Notes under the pieces: generated by a model
What the model saw: only the letters and a program-made list of their open reading frames with translations
What the model was told of the DNA's origin: nothing
Databases searched by the model: none
Program-made: the position numbers and the translations under genes
Shown here: positions 34,635 through 43,541 of the stretch, in pieces
Layout: every line of letters begins with the position of its first letter
Numbering within the stretch: the first letter of the stretch is position 1
DNA from: an uncultured Clostridia bacterium
Lineage (GTDB): Bacteria > Bacillota > Clostridia > Peptostreptococcales > Anaerovoracaceae
Assembly (NCBI GenBank): GCA_937900415.1
Contig: CALCEY010000009.1
Coordinates: 186,001 to 250,000, forward strand
Direction of reading: 5' to 3'
Length of the DNA stretch: 64,000 nt

Positions 34635-36038
34635 ATGCTGAAAGTTATCTTGTTGATTATATATATCGCTACTATTTTAGCGGTCATTTTTGCAGAGCGG
34701 AAAAATCCTACTGAAGCTCTCTTCTGGGTTATTGTCATGATATGTATTCCGTATTTGGGCGTTATTCTTTATCTCGTCTTCGGAAGCACCACAGCTATAA
34801 AGCTCACTTCCGTTTTACGCCGAAAAAAATTAAGCAAACGTCTTCCTTCCGCAAAAGCTCAGCAGGACATGCTTTCAGGACAGCATTTCTCCGAGGAGGA
34901 TCTCCAGGTGATGCAGTTCAACGCCAACTACAACAACAGCCCCGTTACATGCTACGACGATTACCGGCTGTTTATCACCGGCGAAGCGCATTACCGCGCA
35001 TTATTTAAAGACATTAAGGAAGCAAAGGAAAGTATATACGTACTTTTCTATACCATTCACCACGATGTAATGGACGAGGCTCTCGTCAAGGCTTTAACTG
35101 AAAAAGCAAAAGAAGGCGTTACCGTTATCGTCATGTGCGATTTTATAGCAAACCTCTCCACTCCCCGCAAAATGTTTGCGCCATTGCTCAAAGCCGGCGG
35201 AAAAGTAATCCGAATCAAACCATATCTGACCCATTACCGCAGCCATCGAAAAATAGTTGCCATCGACCACAAAATCGGATATATAGGCGGTATGAACATA
35301 GGCAAACAGTATGCCAATCTTGCTGAAAAGAAAAATCCCTGGCGTGATACCCAGATTCGCTTAACCGGTTCATGCGTAGCAACGCTGGACGCATATTTCA
35401 TGACCGACCTGTTATGCACCATACGCCGAAAGGACTGGGAGGATATGATAAAGCATATGGAATCCATTAAGCTGCCGCAGCAGCACAGAACGCCAAATCT
35501 ATGTCAGTTCGTCGTCGGAGGCGTAGATAACGACAAAGAAGCGGCAAAGATGAATTATCTTAGTATGATACGCAGCGCCAAAAATAAAATCCGAATACAG
35601 TCGCCCTATTTCATTCCCGACGCCTCCGTCCTCGACGCCCTCAAAACAGCGGCTGCGTCAGGCGTTGAAGTCGATTTGATGATTCCGGGAATTAAAGCCA
35701 GCTTCTTCCTCGATCCGGTAACAACATACTATGCCGGCCAAATAATGGAGTTCGGCGCCAAGGTTTACAAGTATCACGGCTACATTCACGCTAAAACCAT
35801 GACCATCGACGATGAGCTGTGCTGCATCGGCTCCGTCAATATGGATATGCGTTCCCTGATGGTCGATGATGAAATTTGCGGTATCTTCTATGCAAATGAT
35901 CTTGTTCGTGAATATATAAATATTTTTGAAAATGATATTCTTAGTTGTGATTCATATACATATGACTGTTTCCTTAATCGCGGAAAGAAAGAAAAATTTG
36001 CGGAATGTGTGTTCCTCCCCTTCACACCTTTAATGTAA
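34635..36038 (+). CDS. Cardiolipin synthase (two HKD motifs), paralogue 2
   Basis: 467 residues from the ATG at 34635, seven bases after AGGAGG; an in-frame TTG at 34629 is less likely. Two N-terminal membrane helices and two HKD motifs, HRKIVAID (from His204) and HAKTMTID (from His385), each with the following GxxNMD/GGMN element. It is only distantly similar to the preceding gene, so this is an old duplication or two distinct subfamilies kept as an operon. Likely substrates are PG and perhaps PE or glycolipids. A strong stem-loop ends the unit. Confidence 0.9.
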   Translation: MLKVILLIIYIATILAVIFAERKNPTEALFWVIVMICIPYLGVILYLVFGSTTAIKLTSVLRRKKLSKRLPSAKAQQDMLSGQHFSEEDLQVMQFNANYNNSPVTCYDDYRLFITGEAHYRALFKDIKEAKESIYVLFYTIHHDVMDEALVKALTEKAKEGVTVIVMCDFIANLSTPRKMFAPLLKAGGKVIRIKPYLTHYRSHRKIVAIDHKIGYIGGMNIGKQYANLAEKKNPWRDTQIRLTGSCVATLDAYFMTDLLCTIRRKDWEDMIKHMESIKLPQQHRTPNLCQFVVGGVDNDKEAAKMNYLSMIRSAKNKIRIQSPYFIPDASVLDALKTAAASGVEVDLMIPGIKASFFLDPVTTYYAGQIMEFGAKVYKYHGYIHAKTMTIDDELCCIGSVNMDMRSLMVDDEICGIFYANDLVREYINIFENDILSCDSYTYDCFLNRGKKEKFAECVFLPFTPLM

Positions 36039-36071
36039 CGCAAAAAGAATCTATATATGATTCAAGCCTTA

Positions 36072-36115
36072 AACCGGGCCGGAACCAGGATTAAAATCCG
36101 GTTTCCGGCCCGGTT
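36072..36115 (+). terminator. Strong stem-loop after cls pair
   Basis: Arms AACCGGGCCGGAA (36072-36084) and TTCCGGCCCGGTT (36103-36115), 13 pairs. The T tail is weak (CATATTTGT). It lies between convergent units. Confidence 0.75.
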
Positions 36116-36189
36116 CATATTTGTATGAGGTGTGCTCCTCCAGCGGCATGCCGCAACTTTAAATTATAATGAATCAATGCGCCTTTTAC

Positions 36190-36786
36190 CTACAGACCCA
36201 AGTCTTCATCTATCAAAACAACCTCTGCTTCCATTCCCGTCATTGGTCCCCAGAGGACGACCATGCCATTGCAGATCCTGTCTGCGCTCCGGCAATCATA
36301 GCATCTGTCGGCCGCCTCGGCACATGGAGTTTTTTTATTGAGCTGCCTTGCGCGTCCGGGAGCCGCCACATTTCTCGCCCGCAGGACCGCCGACTCGTAA
36401 TTTTCCGTAAGCTTATTTCTGCCTATCAGAAAATATATCTTCTCATGTCCGAATAAAAGGGAGGAAATTCTGTTCCCTACTCCATCTATATTTATAATTT
36501 CACCTGTCTCAGCCAAGGCGTTGGCTGAACTTATGTAAACGTCAGCTGTCATCGCTCTCTTTCTCGCCGTATCTGCATCTTGCTTCCAATGCCATATAAC
36601 TTCATTGTGAGATGCAAGCATTTCATATAAACCAAGGTCTTCTACTGTTGACGACCCGCCTATTCCCACGGTCTTTCCATCTGTTTTTCCGTTAATGTAA
36701 TCGGCTGCCGCCGCTCCGGAGGAAAAAACTTTAACCTCATATCCTCTGCACTTTAAATTTTTGCTTACTTTTAAAAAATCTGTCAT
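36190..36786 (-). CDS. LUD-domain (lactate utilisation-type) protein
   Basis: 198 residues, nearly all one LUD/DUF162 domain: KVFSSGAAAADYINGKTDGKTVGIGGSSTVEDLGLYEMLASHNEVIWHW, ADVYISSANALAETGEIINIDGVGNRISSLLFGHEKIYFLIG. Members include LutC/LutB-linked lactate oxidation proteins and many stand-alone anaerobe proteins of unknown role. The C-terminal part has cysteines (TPCAEAADRCYDCRSADRICNG) that could bind a metal cluster. No lut genes are adjacent. GAGGAG precedes the ATG. Confidence 0.85.
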   Translation of the reverse strand: MTDFLKVSKNLKCRGYEVKVFSSGAAAADYINGKTDGKTVGIGGSSTVEDLGLYEMLASHNEVIWHWKQDADTARKRAMTADVYISSANALAETGEIINIDGVGNRISSLLFGHEKIYFLIGRNKLTENYESAVLRARNVAAPGRARQLNKKTPCAEAADRCYDCRSADRICNGMVVLWGPMTGMEAEVVLIDEDLGL

Positions 36787-36880
36787 AAGAAATTCTCCTC
36801 ACTTCTTTCTTCAAAGATTTTATTTTTAATTCATTATACCCCCGATAAAACGGAAAGGCAAAAATACTTTTCTTTTTTTG

Positions 36881-36919
36881 TGAACATCTGTTTACTTTTT
36901 GTTCGTTTGATGATATATT
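36881..36919 (+). promoter_or_regulatory. lexA promoter with SOS-type operator
   Basis: -35 TTTACT (36891-36896), 17-base spacer, -10 TATATT (36914-36919). TGAACATCTGTTTA (36881-36894) overlaps the -35 and is a near match to the Gram-positive LexA box CGAAC-N4-GTTCG; a further GTTCG half-site lies at 36901. Autorepression by LexA is expected. Confidence 0.7.
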
Positions 36920-36946
36920 TAATTTAATAAACAAGGAGGGTTCTTT

Positions 36947-37606
36947 ATGGCAGTATTAAAAGAACGGGAACAAAAAATACTCAACTATATGAAAGAAGAA
37001 ATAAAGACCAAAGGATACCCGCCTACGGTCAGAGAGATTTGCAGTGCGCTGAACATCAAATCAACCTCCACTGCCCATAAGGATATTGAAAGCCTCGTAA
37101 AGCAAGGCTTTCTTGTAAAAGACCCTTCAAAACCGCGGGCATTGATGGTGGTGGACACTTCCGGAGACTCCGTCACCCAGGAGAACACATACTCCAACGT
37201 TTCATCATACAGCAGAAACGATATAGTCGATATACCTGTAGTGGGAAGAGTAGCCGCAGGAACGCCTATTCTTGCAGAACAAAACATAGAGGACACATTT
37301 CCCATACCGGAAAGATATGCTTCAAAGGGGAACAACTACATGCTCAGAGTCAAAGGCGAAAGTATGATAGAAGTCGGTATAATGGACGGTGATCTGATAC
37401 TGGTTCAGCAGGCGGATACTGCAAATAACGGAGAAATCGTGGTTGCAATGATCGACGGTTTTGAAAGCGAAGCCACAGTCAAAACGTTCTACAGAGAAAA
37501 CGGACATATACGCTTGCAGCCCGAAAATTCATCAATGAGCCCTATAATAGTCAACGACGTCAAAATCCTCGGCAAAGTTAAAGGCGTTTTCAGATACTTC
37601 AGTTAA
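36947..37606 (+). CDS. lexA: LexA repressor
   Basis: 219 residues. The N-terminal winged HTH (REQKILNYMKEEIKTKGYPPTVREICSALNIKSTSTAHKDIESLVKQGFL) is followed by the S24 self-cleavage domain: scissile Ala104-Gly105 in RVAAGTP, nucleophile Ser139 in GESMIEVGI and Lys179 in EATVKTF. RecA-stimulated autocleavage derepresses SOS genes. AAGGAGGG precedes the ATG, and the promoter carries an SOS-type operator. Length is slightly above the usual 200-210 because of a longer linker (about 72-95). Confidence 0.96.
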   Translation: MAVLKEREQKILNYMKEEIKTKGYPPTVREICSALNIKSTSTAHKDIESLVKQGFLVKDPSKPRALMVVDTSGDSVTQENTYSNVSSYSRNDIVDIPVVGRVAAGTPILAEQNIEDTFPIPERYASKGNNYMLRVKGESMIEVGIMDGDLILVQQADTANNGEIVVAMIDGFESEATVKTFYRENGHIRLQPENSSMSPIIVNDVKILGKVKGVFRYFS

Positions 37607-37671
37607 AATAAGGTTCTGCTAAGCAATCCTCAAAAGTACGTGTAAAAAATATATTAAATAAGTGAACGCGC

Positions 37672-37710
37672 AGTATGCGCTATATCTCTGATATAGCGCA
37701 TACTTTTATT
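37672..37710 (+). terminator. lexA terminator
   Basis: 14-pair stem AGTATGCGCTATAT with ATATAGCGCATACT (37691-37704), five-base loop, then TTTATTT. Confidence 0.93.
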
Positions 37711-37850
37711 TAAATCAAAATTATAAGGAAAGGCAGCAGCCTTTTTATCCATGACCAAAAAAGGCAAAAAGAATTTCACCGTTTTCTTCTTCACTTTTTC
37801 AACCTGTTATGTTATCATATTCAGCGACTGAAAATTAAGGAGATGTTAAA

Positions 37851-39407
37851 ATGAGTCTATTGACGGTAGAAAACGTTACCCATGGTTTCGGAGCCAGACA
37901 AATACTCGAAGACGCGTCTTTCCGCCTGCTCAAGGGAGAGCACATAGGCCTTATAGGAGCCAACGGAGAAGGCAAATCAACTTTTTTAAATATAATCACA
38001 GGCAGGCTGATGCCGGATCAGGGAAAGATAACATGGTCACGTCACGTAAAGGCAGGATATTTGGACCAGCACAGCGTTCTGAAAGGCGGAATGACCATCA
38101 GAGACGTCCTCAGAACCGCCTTTGACGACATGTACAGCCTCGAGCAGGATATGCTGAAGCTATATGAGAATATGACTGAAGTAGAAGAAAGCAAAATGAA
38201 CGATATGATGGAAGAGGCAGGAGAAATCCAGCAGATGCTTGAAACAGGAGGCTTCTATCAGCTGGACGCCAAAATAGAAGAAGTTGCGGGAGGTCTCGGT
38301 CTTAACGACATAGGCCTTGATCGGGATGTTGCTGACCTTTCCGGCGGGCAGAGGACAAAAGTTCTTCTCACGAAGCTGCTCCTTACAAATCCTTCTATAC
38401 TGATTTTAGACGAACCTACCAATTATCTGGATCATCAGCATATATTGTGGCTCACCAGATATTTAAACGAATATGAAAACGCTTTCATACTGGTTTCCCA
38501 CGATATGGACTTCCTCAATTCTGTCGTAAACGTAATCTATAATTTAGAGGACGGCAACCTTACCCGCTATACAGGCAACTACGAAAACTTCATGCGTATG
38601 TATGAAATTCAAAAAGAACAGGAGCTAAAGGCTTATCATAGACAGCAGGCAGAAATAGAAAAGTTGGAGGATTTCATAGCACGAAACAAAGCTCGCGTAG
38701 CTACCCGCGGCATGGCAAATTCCAGGCAGAAGCAGCTTGATAAGATGGAAGTTCTTCAAAAACCGCAGGAAAAACCAAAACCTGAATTCAATTTCCTAAT
38801 GGCTAGAACGCCAAGCCGTTTTGTAGTTGAAGCTAAAGATCTCGTCATAGGCTACGATACACCTCTTACCAAACCGGTTTCCTTTATCATTGAAAGAGGA
38901 GAAAAAATCGCCGTCGTCGGAACCAACGGACTGGGTAAAACCACTCTTCTAAAAACCATACTTGGACAAATCCCTCCTGTAAGCGGAGAAGCCGCCCTTG
39001 GCGACTACCTGTTTCCGGGCTATTTTGAACAGGAGGCCGGCAGAGATTCGGAAAAAACCGCCTTGGACACCTTCTGGTCTGAATTTCCTTCCATGGAAAA
39101 CAGGGAGGTAAGGCTCTGTCTCTCAAAATGCGGACTCACCAACGAACATATAACCAGTCAGATGCGCGTTCTCAGCGGAGGCGAAAATGCCAAGGTAAGG
39201 CTCGCAATCGTGATGAACCGGGAACACAATTGGCTCATACTCGACGAGCCTACCAACCATCTTGACGTAGACGCCAAAGAGGAGCTTAAGAGGGCTTTAT
39301 CCGAATATCCCGGAACCGTTCTTTTGGTATCCCATGACCCGACCTTCTATGAGGGCTTTGCCACAAGAATTCTCAATATCGAAAACTGGACTACTAAAAT
39401 AGTATAA
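37851..39407 (+). CDS. ABC-F family ATPase
   Basis: 518 residues with two ABC cassettes and no membrane segment. Cassette 1: Walker A GANGEGKST, signature DLSGGQRTKVLLTKLLL, Walker B ILILDEPTN. A linker (about 245-310) is rich in charged residues. Cassette 2: GTNGLGKTT, VLSGGENAKVRLAIVM, WLILDEPTNHLD. ABC-F proteins act on the ribosome, either as translation factors or as antibiotic-protection factors. The short interdomain linker fits the YbiT/EttA-like housekeeping kind more than resistance proteins, but this is a judgement by eye. Confidence 0.9.
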   Translation: MSLLTVENVTHGFGARQILEDASFRLLKGEHIGLIGANGEGKSTFLNIITGRLMPDQGKITWSRHVKAGYLDQHSVLKGGMTIRDVLRTAFDDMYSLEQDMLKLYENMTEVEESKMNDMMEEAGEIQQMLETGGFYQLDAKIEEVAGGLGLNDIGLDRDVADLSGGQRTKVLLTKLLLTNPSILILDEPTNYLDHQHILWLTRYLNEYENAFILVSHDMDFLNSVVNVIYNLEDGNLTRYTGNYENFMRMYEIQKEQELKAYHRQQAEIEKLEDFIARNKARVATRGMANSRQKQLDKMEVLQKPQEKPKPEFNFLMARTPSRFVVEAKDLVIGYDTPLTKPVSFIIERGEKIAVVGTNGLGKTTLLKTILGQIPPVSGEAALGDYLFPGYFEQEAGRDSEKTALDTFWSEFPSMENREVRLCLSKCGLTNEHITSQMRVLSGGENAKVRLAIVMNREHNWLILDEPTNHLDVDAKEELKRALSEYPGTVLLVSHDPTFYEGFATRILNIENWTTKIV

Positions 39408-39519
39408 AAACACATGGTTGCTGAAAACGTCAAGCGGGCAATATCAGTTAAACGGCAATTTGCCAGGCGGTCAACGCCCAGCCCCGCAGGCAGCGGCCGA
39501 CTTTTGCATAAAAAATTAA

Positions 39520-39606
39520 GGGATACCCGATTTGATATGTGCTCTCCTTACTTACTGGTTTGTCCAGTAAAGAATGTACATGTCAATTAGCAAAACGGAG
39601 TATCCC
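39520..39606. repeat. 87-base imperfect palindrome
   Basis: Outer arms GGGATAC (39520-39526) and GTATCCC (39600-39606), middle arms TTGATATGT and ACATGTCAA, and a central perfect hairpin TTACTGG-TTTGT-CCAGTAA (39552-39570). On the minus strand it ends in a T-rich run (TTAATTTTTT), so it could terminate the lysO transcript. The terminal inverted-repeat layout also resembles a small MITE. It lies between two convergent genes. Confidence 0.7.
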
Positions 39607-39651
39607 TGTTCTTTATACACTTCAATTCACTTAAGATTATTTAGTAATGAA

Positions 39652-40647
39652 TCATCCTATTATTATAGGTACCAAAACAGGCACGAGAACACTAAGAACA
39701 ACGCCTGAAACAAAGGAATATACCGCAATCTCGCTCCTTGTAGCCTTTTCAACTATAGGAAGACATACGTCCATTGCAGCAGCTCCCGGCATGGCGGCTG
39801 TTTCAAGATAACCGATTTTTCTTGCTACAAGCGGAATAAAAATCATAGCAAAAAGTTCCCTCATAACGTTATGTAAAAATGCAACTGCGCTGGCAGTCAG
39901 ATAACCTGCCTCCATTATAATTCCGGGAGCTAAGGTATACCAGCCAAAACCTCCTCCAACAGCGAGACATTCCTTAAAGCTCATTCCAATAAACGGAGTC
40001 GCCACGACAGCGCCCAGCAAAGTTCCCACTATTGTAGCGGCGGGAACGGCAAGTATCCTGAAGCCTACCCTTTTAAAATTGCTTATCACTGTGCCGTCCA
40101 GCCCAAGGTCAAGTCCGACAAACACCAAAAGCAGGCAAAGCCCCACCTTGATACCTATTCCGGCAACTGACTCAAACTCCTCCATCCTGCCGGCGAAAAT
40201 ATTTCTTATGGCAAAATATCCTATAAGCATTCCTATTATTACAGCTATGACTATCAATATCGTCATCATGTTTCCGCTCTTCGCCTCTTCCTCTTCTTCA
40301 AGAGTGACAGTCTGCTCAAGCTCAGTTTCAATATGATTTTCACCTCCGCTGTTTTTAAGTCTGCCATATTTATCTATTTTCAAAAACTTTCTGGTGAAAA
40401 AAACAGCTCCGACAGAAAAGCTGACCGTCAAAAGCGTCATGATTAACGCAGAGACGCCTATGCTGCTGAGATTCTGCGTGATCTCGGCATTTGAGCCCAT
40501 CCTCATTCCCATGAGAAGCACAAGCACCGTAATCGCGATGGTCTGAACTTTGCCCGTCCACGAAAGCTTATCTTTATGATCTCTTATTTTGCTTCCAATT
40601 ACATATCCTACAACTGTAATACCAAGATATAATAACAAATCTGCCAT
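39652..40647 (-). CDS. lysO: LysO-family lysine exporter
   Basis: 331 residues, about eight to ten membrane helices with a charged loop rich in glutamate (EQTVTLEEEEEAKSG) in the middle. Halves DUF340-N and DUF340-C are visible: LLMGMRMGSNAEITQNLSSIG and GLDLGLDGTVISNFKRVGFRILAVPAATIVGTLLGA, then VGGGFGWYTLAPGI and MPGAAAMDVCLPIVEK. E. coli LysO (YbjE) exports L-lysine and thialysine. Its position next to a regulator with a lysine-fermentation sensor domain supports a lysine link. GAGGAG precedes the ATG. Confidence 0.9.
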   Translation of the reverse strand: MADLLLYLGITVVGYVIGSKIRDHKDKLSWTGKVQTIAITVLVLLMGMRMGSNAEITQNLSSIGVSALIMTLLTVSFSVGAVFFTRKFLKIDKYGRLKNSGGENHIETELEQTVTLEEEEEAKSGNMMTILIVIAVIIGMLIGYFAIRNIFAGRMEEFESVAGIGIKVGLCLLLVFVGLDLGLDGTVISNFKRVGFRILAVPAATIVGTLLGAVVATPFIGMSFKECLAVGGGFGWYTLAPGIIMEAGYLTASAVAFLHNVMRELFAMIFIPLVARKIGYLETAAMPGAAAMDVCLPIVEKATRSEIAVYSFVSGVVLSVLVPVLVPIIIG

Positions 40648-40798
40648 TTAATTTATAAACTCCTCGTTCTTTAATTACAATCACTTCTCAATTATACATC
40701 GAATATATTTAAAAAGCTACCACATATCTTACACATATCCTTAAGCAGATACCTTTGATTATATCTGTCTCAATTTTGAATCGCCTAATATCATTCTG

Positions 40799-40820
40799 CG
40801 GATAAAGAATTCTTTATCCG
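40799..40820. promoter_or_regulatory. Perfect 22-base palindrome, likely sigma-54 enhancer
   Basis: CGGATAAAGAA followed directly by its exact complement reversed, with no spacer. It lies about 45 bases upstream of a consensus -24/-12 promoter and between divergent lysO and the 79-residue gene. The nearby sigma-54 activator gene is the natural candidate for the binding protein. Confidence 0.8.
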
Positions 40821-40864
40821 GCTCAAAATTCAAGAAAAATAAGCTTTTTTATCAGCCGCCCTTT

Positions 40865-40880
40865 TGGCACGTTCCTTGCA
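40865..40880 (+). promoter_or_regulatory. Sigma-54 (-24/-12) promoter of 79-residue gene
   Basis: TGGCACGTTCCTTGCA matches the TGGCAC-N5-TTGCW consensus at every defined position. The ATG of the small gene is 46 bases downstream. Confidence 0.88.
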
Positions 40881-40926
40881 TTACTATTTTATAATATAAT
40901 TCAAAAGCCGGGGAGATAACTTAGTC

Positions 40927-41166
40927 ATGTACAGCAAAAAATTCATTTTAGATATTGCTTTTCGTGACGCAATTGAAAAATGTCAAAAAAAGGGTATGGC
41001 CGAAAGTTTAAACGAAGCAGCCATAGCAGATTTCATGCGGGCTTACGCTAAGCGCGAAGGTTTTTTCTTTACTGAAGCCGAAATACATTCCACAATCATC
41101 GCCGACGTCGAAACCATGAATAACAGCGGCGAAAAACTGCACCTAAAAAACCCCGGGGACGCATAA
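40927..41166 (+). CDS. Small sigma-54-controlled protein, unknown
   Basis: 79 residues, soluble, helical, no recognised family. FILDIAFRDAIEKCQKKGMAESLNEAAIADFMRAYAKREGFFFTEAEIHSTIIADVETMNN reads like a compact helical regulator or adaptor. GGGGAG lies 12 bases before the ATG, a rather long spacing. It is preceded by a perfect sigma-54 promoter and a perfect palindrome, and it converges with the sigma-54 activator gene, whose stop is 14 bases away. The regulatory sites make translation likely even though the family is unknown. Confidence 0.65.
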   Translation: MYSKKFILDIAFRDAIEKCQKKGMAESLNEAAIADFMRAYAKREGFFFTEAEIHSTIIADVETMNNSGEKLHLKNPGDA

Positions 41167-41179
41167 AACCTAATCTCAT

Positions 41180-43261
41180 TTACAAGTCATGCTTTATCTT
41201 TTTACGCGCGAGCGTCGCCTGCGGTATGCCCAGAAATTCAGCTGCCGCTCTGGTGGTTCTGCATTTTTTAAGGGCAAAGGCTATCAGATTCTTTTCCTGA
41301 CGGCTCATAATGCTGTTAAAATCTATTTTTTCTTTCTCCTCTCCTTGCTTCCTCATGTCAAAAAGCGGAACATCATATAAATTCTCATTTATCAGCATAT
41401 CTACGGCAATTCCGTCTATTAAGCTTTCCTTTTCAGAAATATAAAGACGGTGAACCGTATTTTCCAGCTCTCTTACATTTCCAGGCCAGTGATACTGCCT
41501 GAGTTCCTTTAGAGCATCCTTCGAAAATTCTTTTTTTATTCCGTATTTTTCACTATAGCCTTTTATGAAGGCTTCTGAAAGGCAAACTATGTCGTCTCTG
41601 CGCATTCGCAGCGGCGGCACGTTTATCATACATATATTAAGGCGATAATACAAATCTTCTCTGAACTCTCCCTCTTCAACCAGCTTTTTCAAAGGTATAT
41701 TGCTGGCGCATACCACCCTTACATTAACATGCCTCGGCTGTGTTCCTCCAACTCTGTAATATGTATTTTCCTGAAGAATTCTCAAAAGCTTTGACTGCAT
41801 GGCAAGTGACAGGCTCCCTATCTCGTCAAGAAACAGAGTTCCATTATTAGCCATCTCAAAGTATCCCTCCTTTCCTCCGCTGTACGCGCCTGTGAAAGCT
41901 CCTTTTTCATATCCGAAGAACTCAGATTCGGCCAGGCTTTCCTGTATCGTCGCGCAGTTTATCTTAATGCAAGGCTTGCCTCTTCTCGGGCTGTTTTGAT
42001 GTATGAGATTAAAGACCTTTTCCTTTCCTACCCCTGTCTCTCCCTGAATTATCACATTGCAATCGTATTGCGCTACATTGAGAGCTTCCTCCACCATCAT
42101 CTCCGTTATGTCGCTCATATATATATAATCGTCTATTTTACGCGCGGCAGTTTTAGTTCTTTCCTTTCTTCCGCTCTCTGCAAAATTCTTTTTCAAATCA
42201 GACTTTCTCACCAACTCATCCATCATGGAAAGCTCCGGCAAAATACCTTTTATAAGCGAAACGGCGAAAGCATACGCTCCTTTTTCATATCCGTCTAACG
42301 TGCGGTGATTAACCTCCTTGCCGAAACAATCGGCTATCAACAGCCCTTTGGTGTAATTGTCGTTCATACCTGTATAACACACCATGCCGTTATCTTTAAC
42401 TATGCAGTTTGCAACAGTTTCCGAATCCTCTATGCTTTCCAGGTTTACAACGACGTCGGCAAGCCGCCCTTTTTCGCCCTCGAGCAATATTTCAAAAGCC
42501 TCCATCGGCATGCTCAAATCCACAAAATATATCCTTGCGGCAAGCCGCCCGAAAATTCTTTCAAGCTCTTCCTTTTCATATATCACCGCATAACTGCTGT
42601 CCATTACCAAAACGTTCTCTACGCTCCCATAACTGCTGTCGCTGACAATTTTAGCATAAAACAACGCTTCTATAGGGCTGTCCCCTATTATAAAAGCTTT
42701 GGCAGGCTTCATTTTCGAAAGCTCCCTCGAAACATTACAGAGGCTCCCCTCCGCTTCAAGAGCTCTGAGCAGATATTTGCTCTCCTTACCATTAAAGTCT
42801 TTCTGCTTAACCAGCTGAACGCTTTCGAAGCATATCGCATATCCTCTGCACTCAATCTGGCCATATCCCATATCTATGGCTATTATTTCCTCCAGAAACA
42901 GTGGAAGTCCGGCAAGAGGAGTCAGACATATCACCTCATCTCCTTCTTTCAAATCTCCAATCCCCTCGAAATCCGGTGCAATCTCCTCAATTCTACCTGA
43001 AAGAATGCCGCTGCTTTCCGTATATGGGTTGTGAAGCTTATGCCTTTCGCCCACTATCTTCATTATGCGCTTTTTTATCTGTTCCTCATCATATCCGCAT
43101 ATACTGCAAATCTGATTGAAGCCGGTTCTTTCAAAATCTATCCTGTCTACCGAAATTTTCAATTCCTTCGACATAAGTTTCTCTGAATTATCAAGCTTCC
43201 ACGCCGTCACCGGAATGTTGCCCTTAGGTTCAATAACCCGATTAAGTCCAAAATCTTTCAT
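41180..43261 (-). CDS. Sigma-54 activator with Kdd-like sensor domain
   Basis: 693 residues. Residues 1-340 resemble L-erythro-3,5-diaminohexanoate dehydrogenase (Kdd) of lysine fermentation: LNRVIEPKGNIPVTAWKLDN, ERHKLHNPYTESSGILSGRIEEI, DLKEGDEVICLTPLAGLPL, CFESVQL. The Rossmann part is diverged, with IIGDSPIEAL in place of the glycine-rich loop. The AAA+ domain follows: Walker A GETGVGKE 407-414, sigma-54-contact GAFTGA 454-459, Walker B LFLDEI, REDLYYRLN sensor. A C-terminal Fis-type HTH ends the protein (about 655-690, TRAAAEFLGIPQATLARKK). It is probably a sensor of a lysine-fermentation intermediate that activates the sigma-54 promoters at 40865 and 43469. Confidence 0.9.
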   Translation of the reverse strand: MKDFGLNRVIEPKGNIPVTAWKLDNSEKLMSKELKISVDRIDFERTGFNQICSICGYDEEQIKKRIMKIVGERHKLHNPYTESSGILSGRIEEIAPDFEGIGDLKEGDEVICLTPLAGLPLFLEEIIAIDMGYGQIECRGYAICFESVQLVKQKDFNGKESKYLLRALEAEGSLCNVSRELSKMKPAKAFIIGDSPIEALFYAKIVSDSSYGSVENVLVMDSSYAVIYEKEELERIFGRLAARIYFVDLSMPMEAFEILLEGEKGRLADVVVNLESIEDSETVANCIVKDNGMVCYTGMNDNYTKGLLIADCFGKEVNHRTLDGYEKGAYAFAVSLIKGILPELSMMDELVRKSDLKKNFAESGRKERTKTAARKIDDYIYMSDITEMMVEEALNVAQYDCNVIIQGETGVGKEKVFNLIHQNSPRRGKPCIKINCATIQESLAESEFFGYEKGAFTGAYSGGKEGYFEMANNGTLFLDEIGSLSLAMQSKLLRILQENTYYRVGGTQPRHVNVRVVCASNIPLKKLVEEGEFREDLYYRLNICMINVPPLRMRRDDIVCLSEAFIKGYSEKYGIKKEFSKDALKELRQYHWPGNVRELENTVHRLYISEKESLIDGIAVDMLINENLYDVPLFDMRKQGEEKEKIDFNSIMSRQEKNLIAFALKKCRTTRAAAEFLGIPQATLARKKIKHDL

Positions 43262-43468
43262 CTGCCCCTCTTTTCATTTTTCGCTCCCGGCCTTTTCCCT
43301 ACCTGCTCCCAAAGGCCTTTTATAAGGCTCTTTTCCAGCTTATTTCCCAAAGCCCGATTTCATTGCTTTGATTCATTTTTAAATCATTTTTCTTGTTATT
43401 GTACCATTTTCAACTCAAATTTGTCTACTGTTATCCACAAAATATACTATTTACCACATTGTTAAATA

Positions 43469-43484
43469 TGGCACAATTCTTGCT
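43469..43484 (+). promoter_or_regulatory. Sigma-54 (-24/-12) promoter of NhaC-family gene
   Basis: TGGCACAATTCTTGCT matches TGGCAC-N5-TTGCW exactly. The transporter ATG is 58 bases downstream. The 206-base region between this site and the activator gene start leaves space for enhancer sites, but I saw no copy of the 40799 palindrome there. Confidence 0.88.
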
Positions 43485-43541
43485 TTAAATATATACGAAA
43501 TCTTAGCAGTATATTAACGTACAACCATTAAGGAGACAAAA

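Noticed and set aside
36737..36934. 65-codon minus-strand frame over the lexA promoter
   Set aside because: Overlaps the LUD start and the lexA promoter, has no ribosome binding site and an AT-driven lysine-rich composition.
42305..43000. 231-codon + strand open frame opposite the sigma-54 activator
   Set aside because: Lies entirely within the Kdd-like domain coding region, no start signal.
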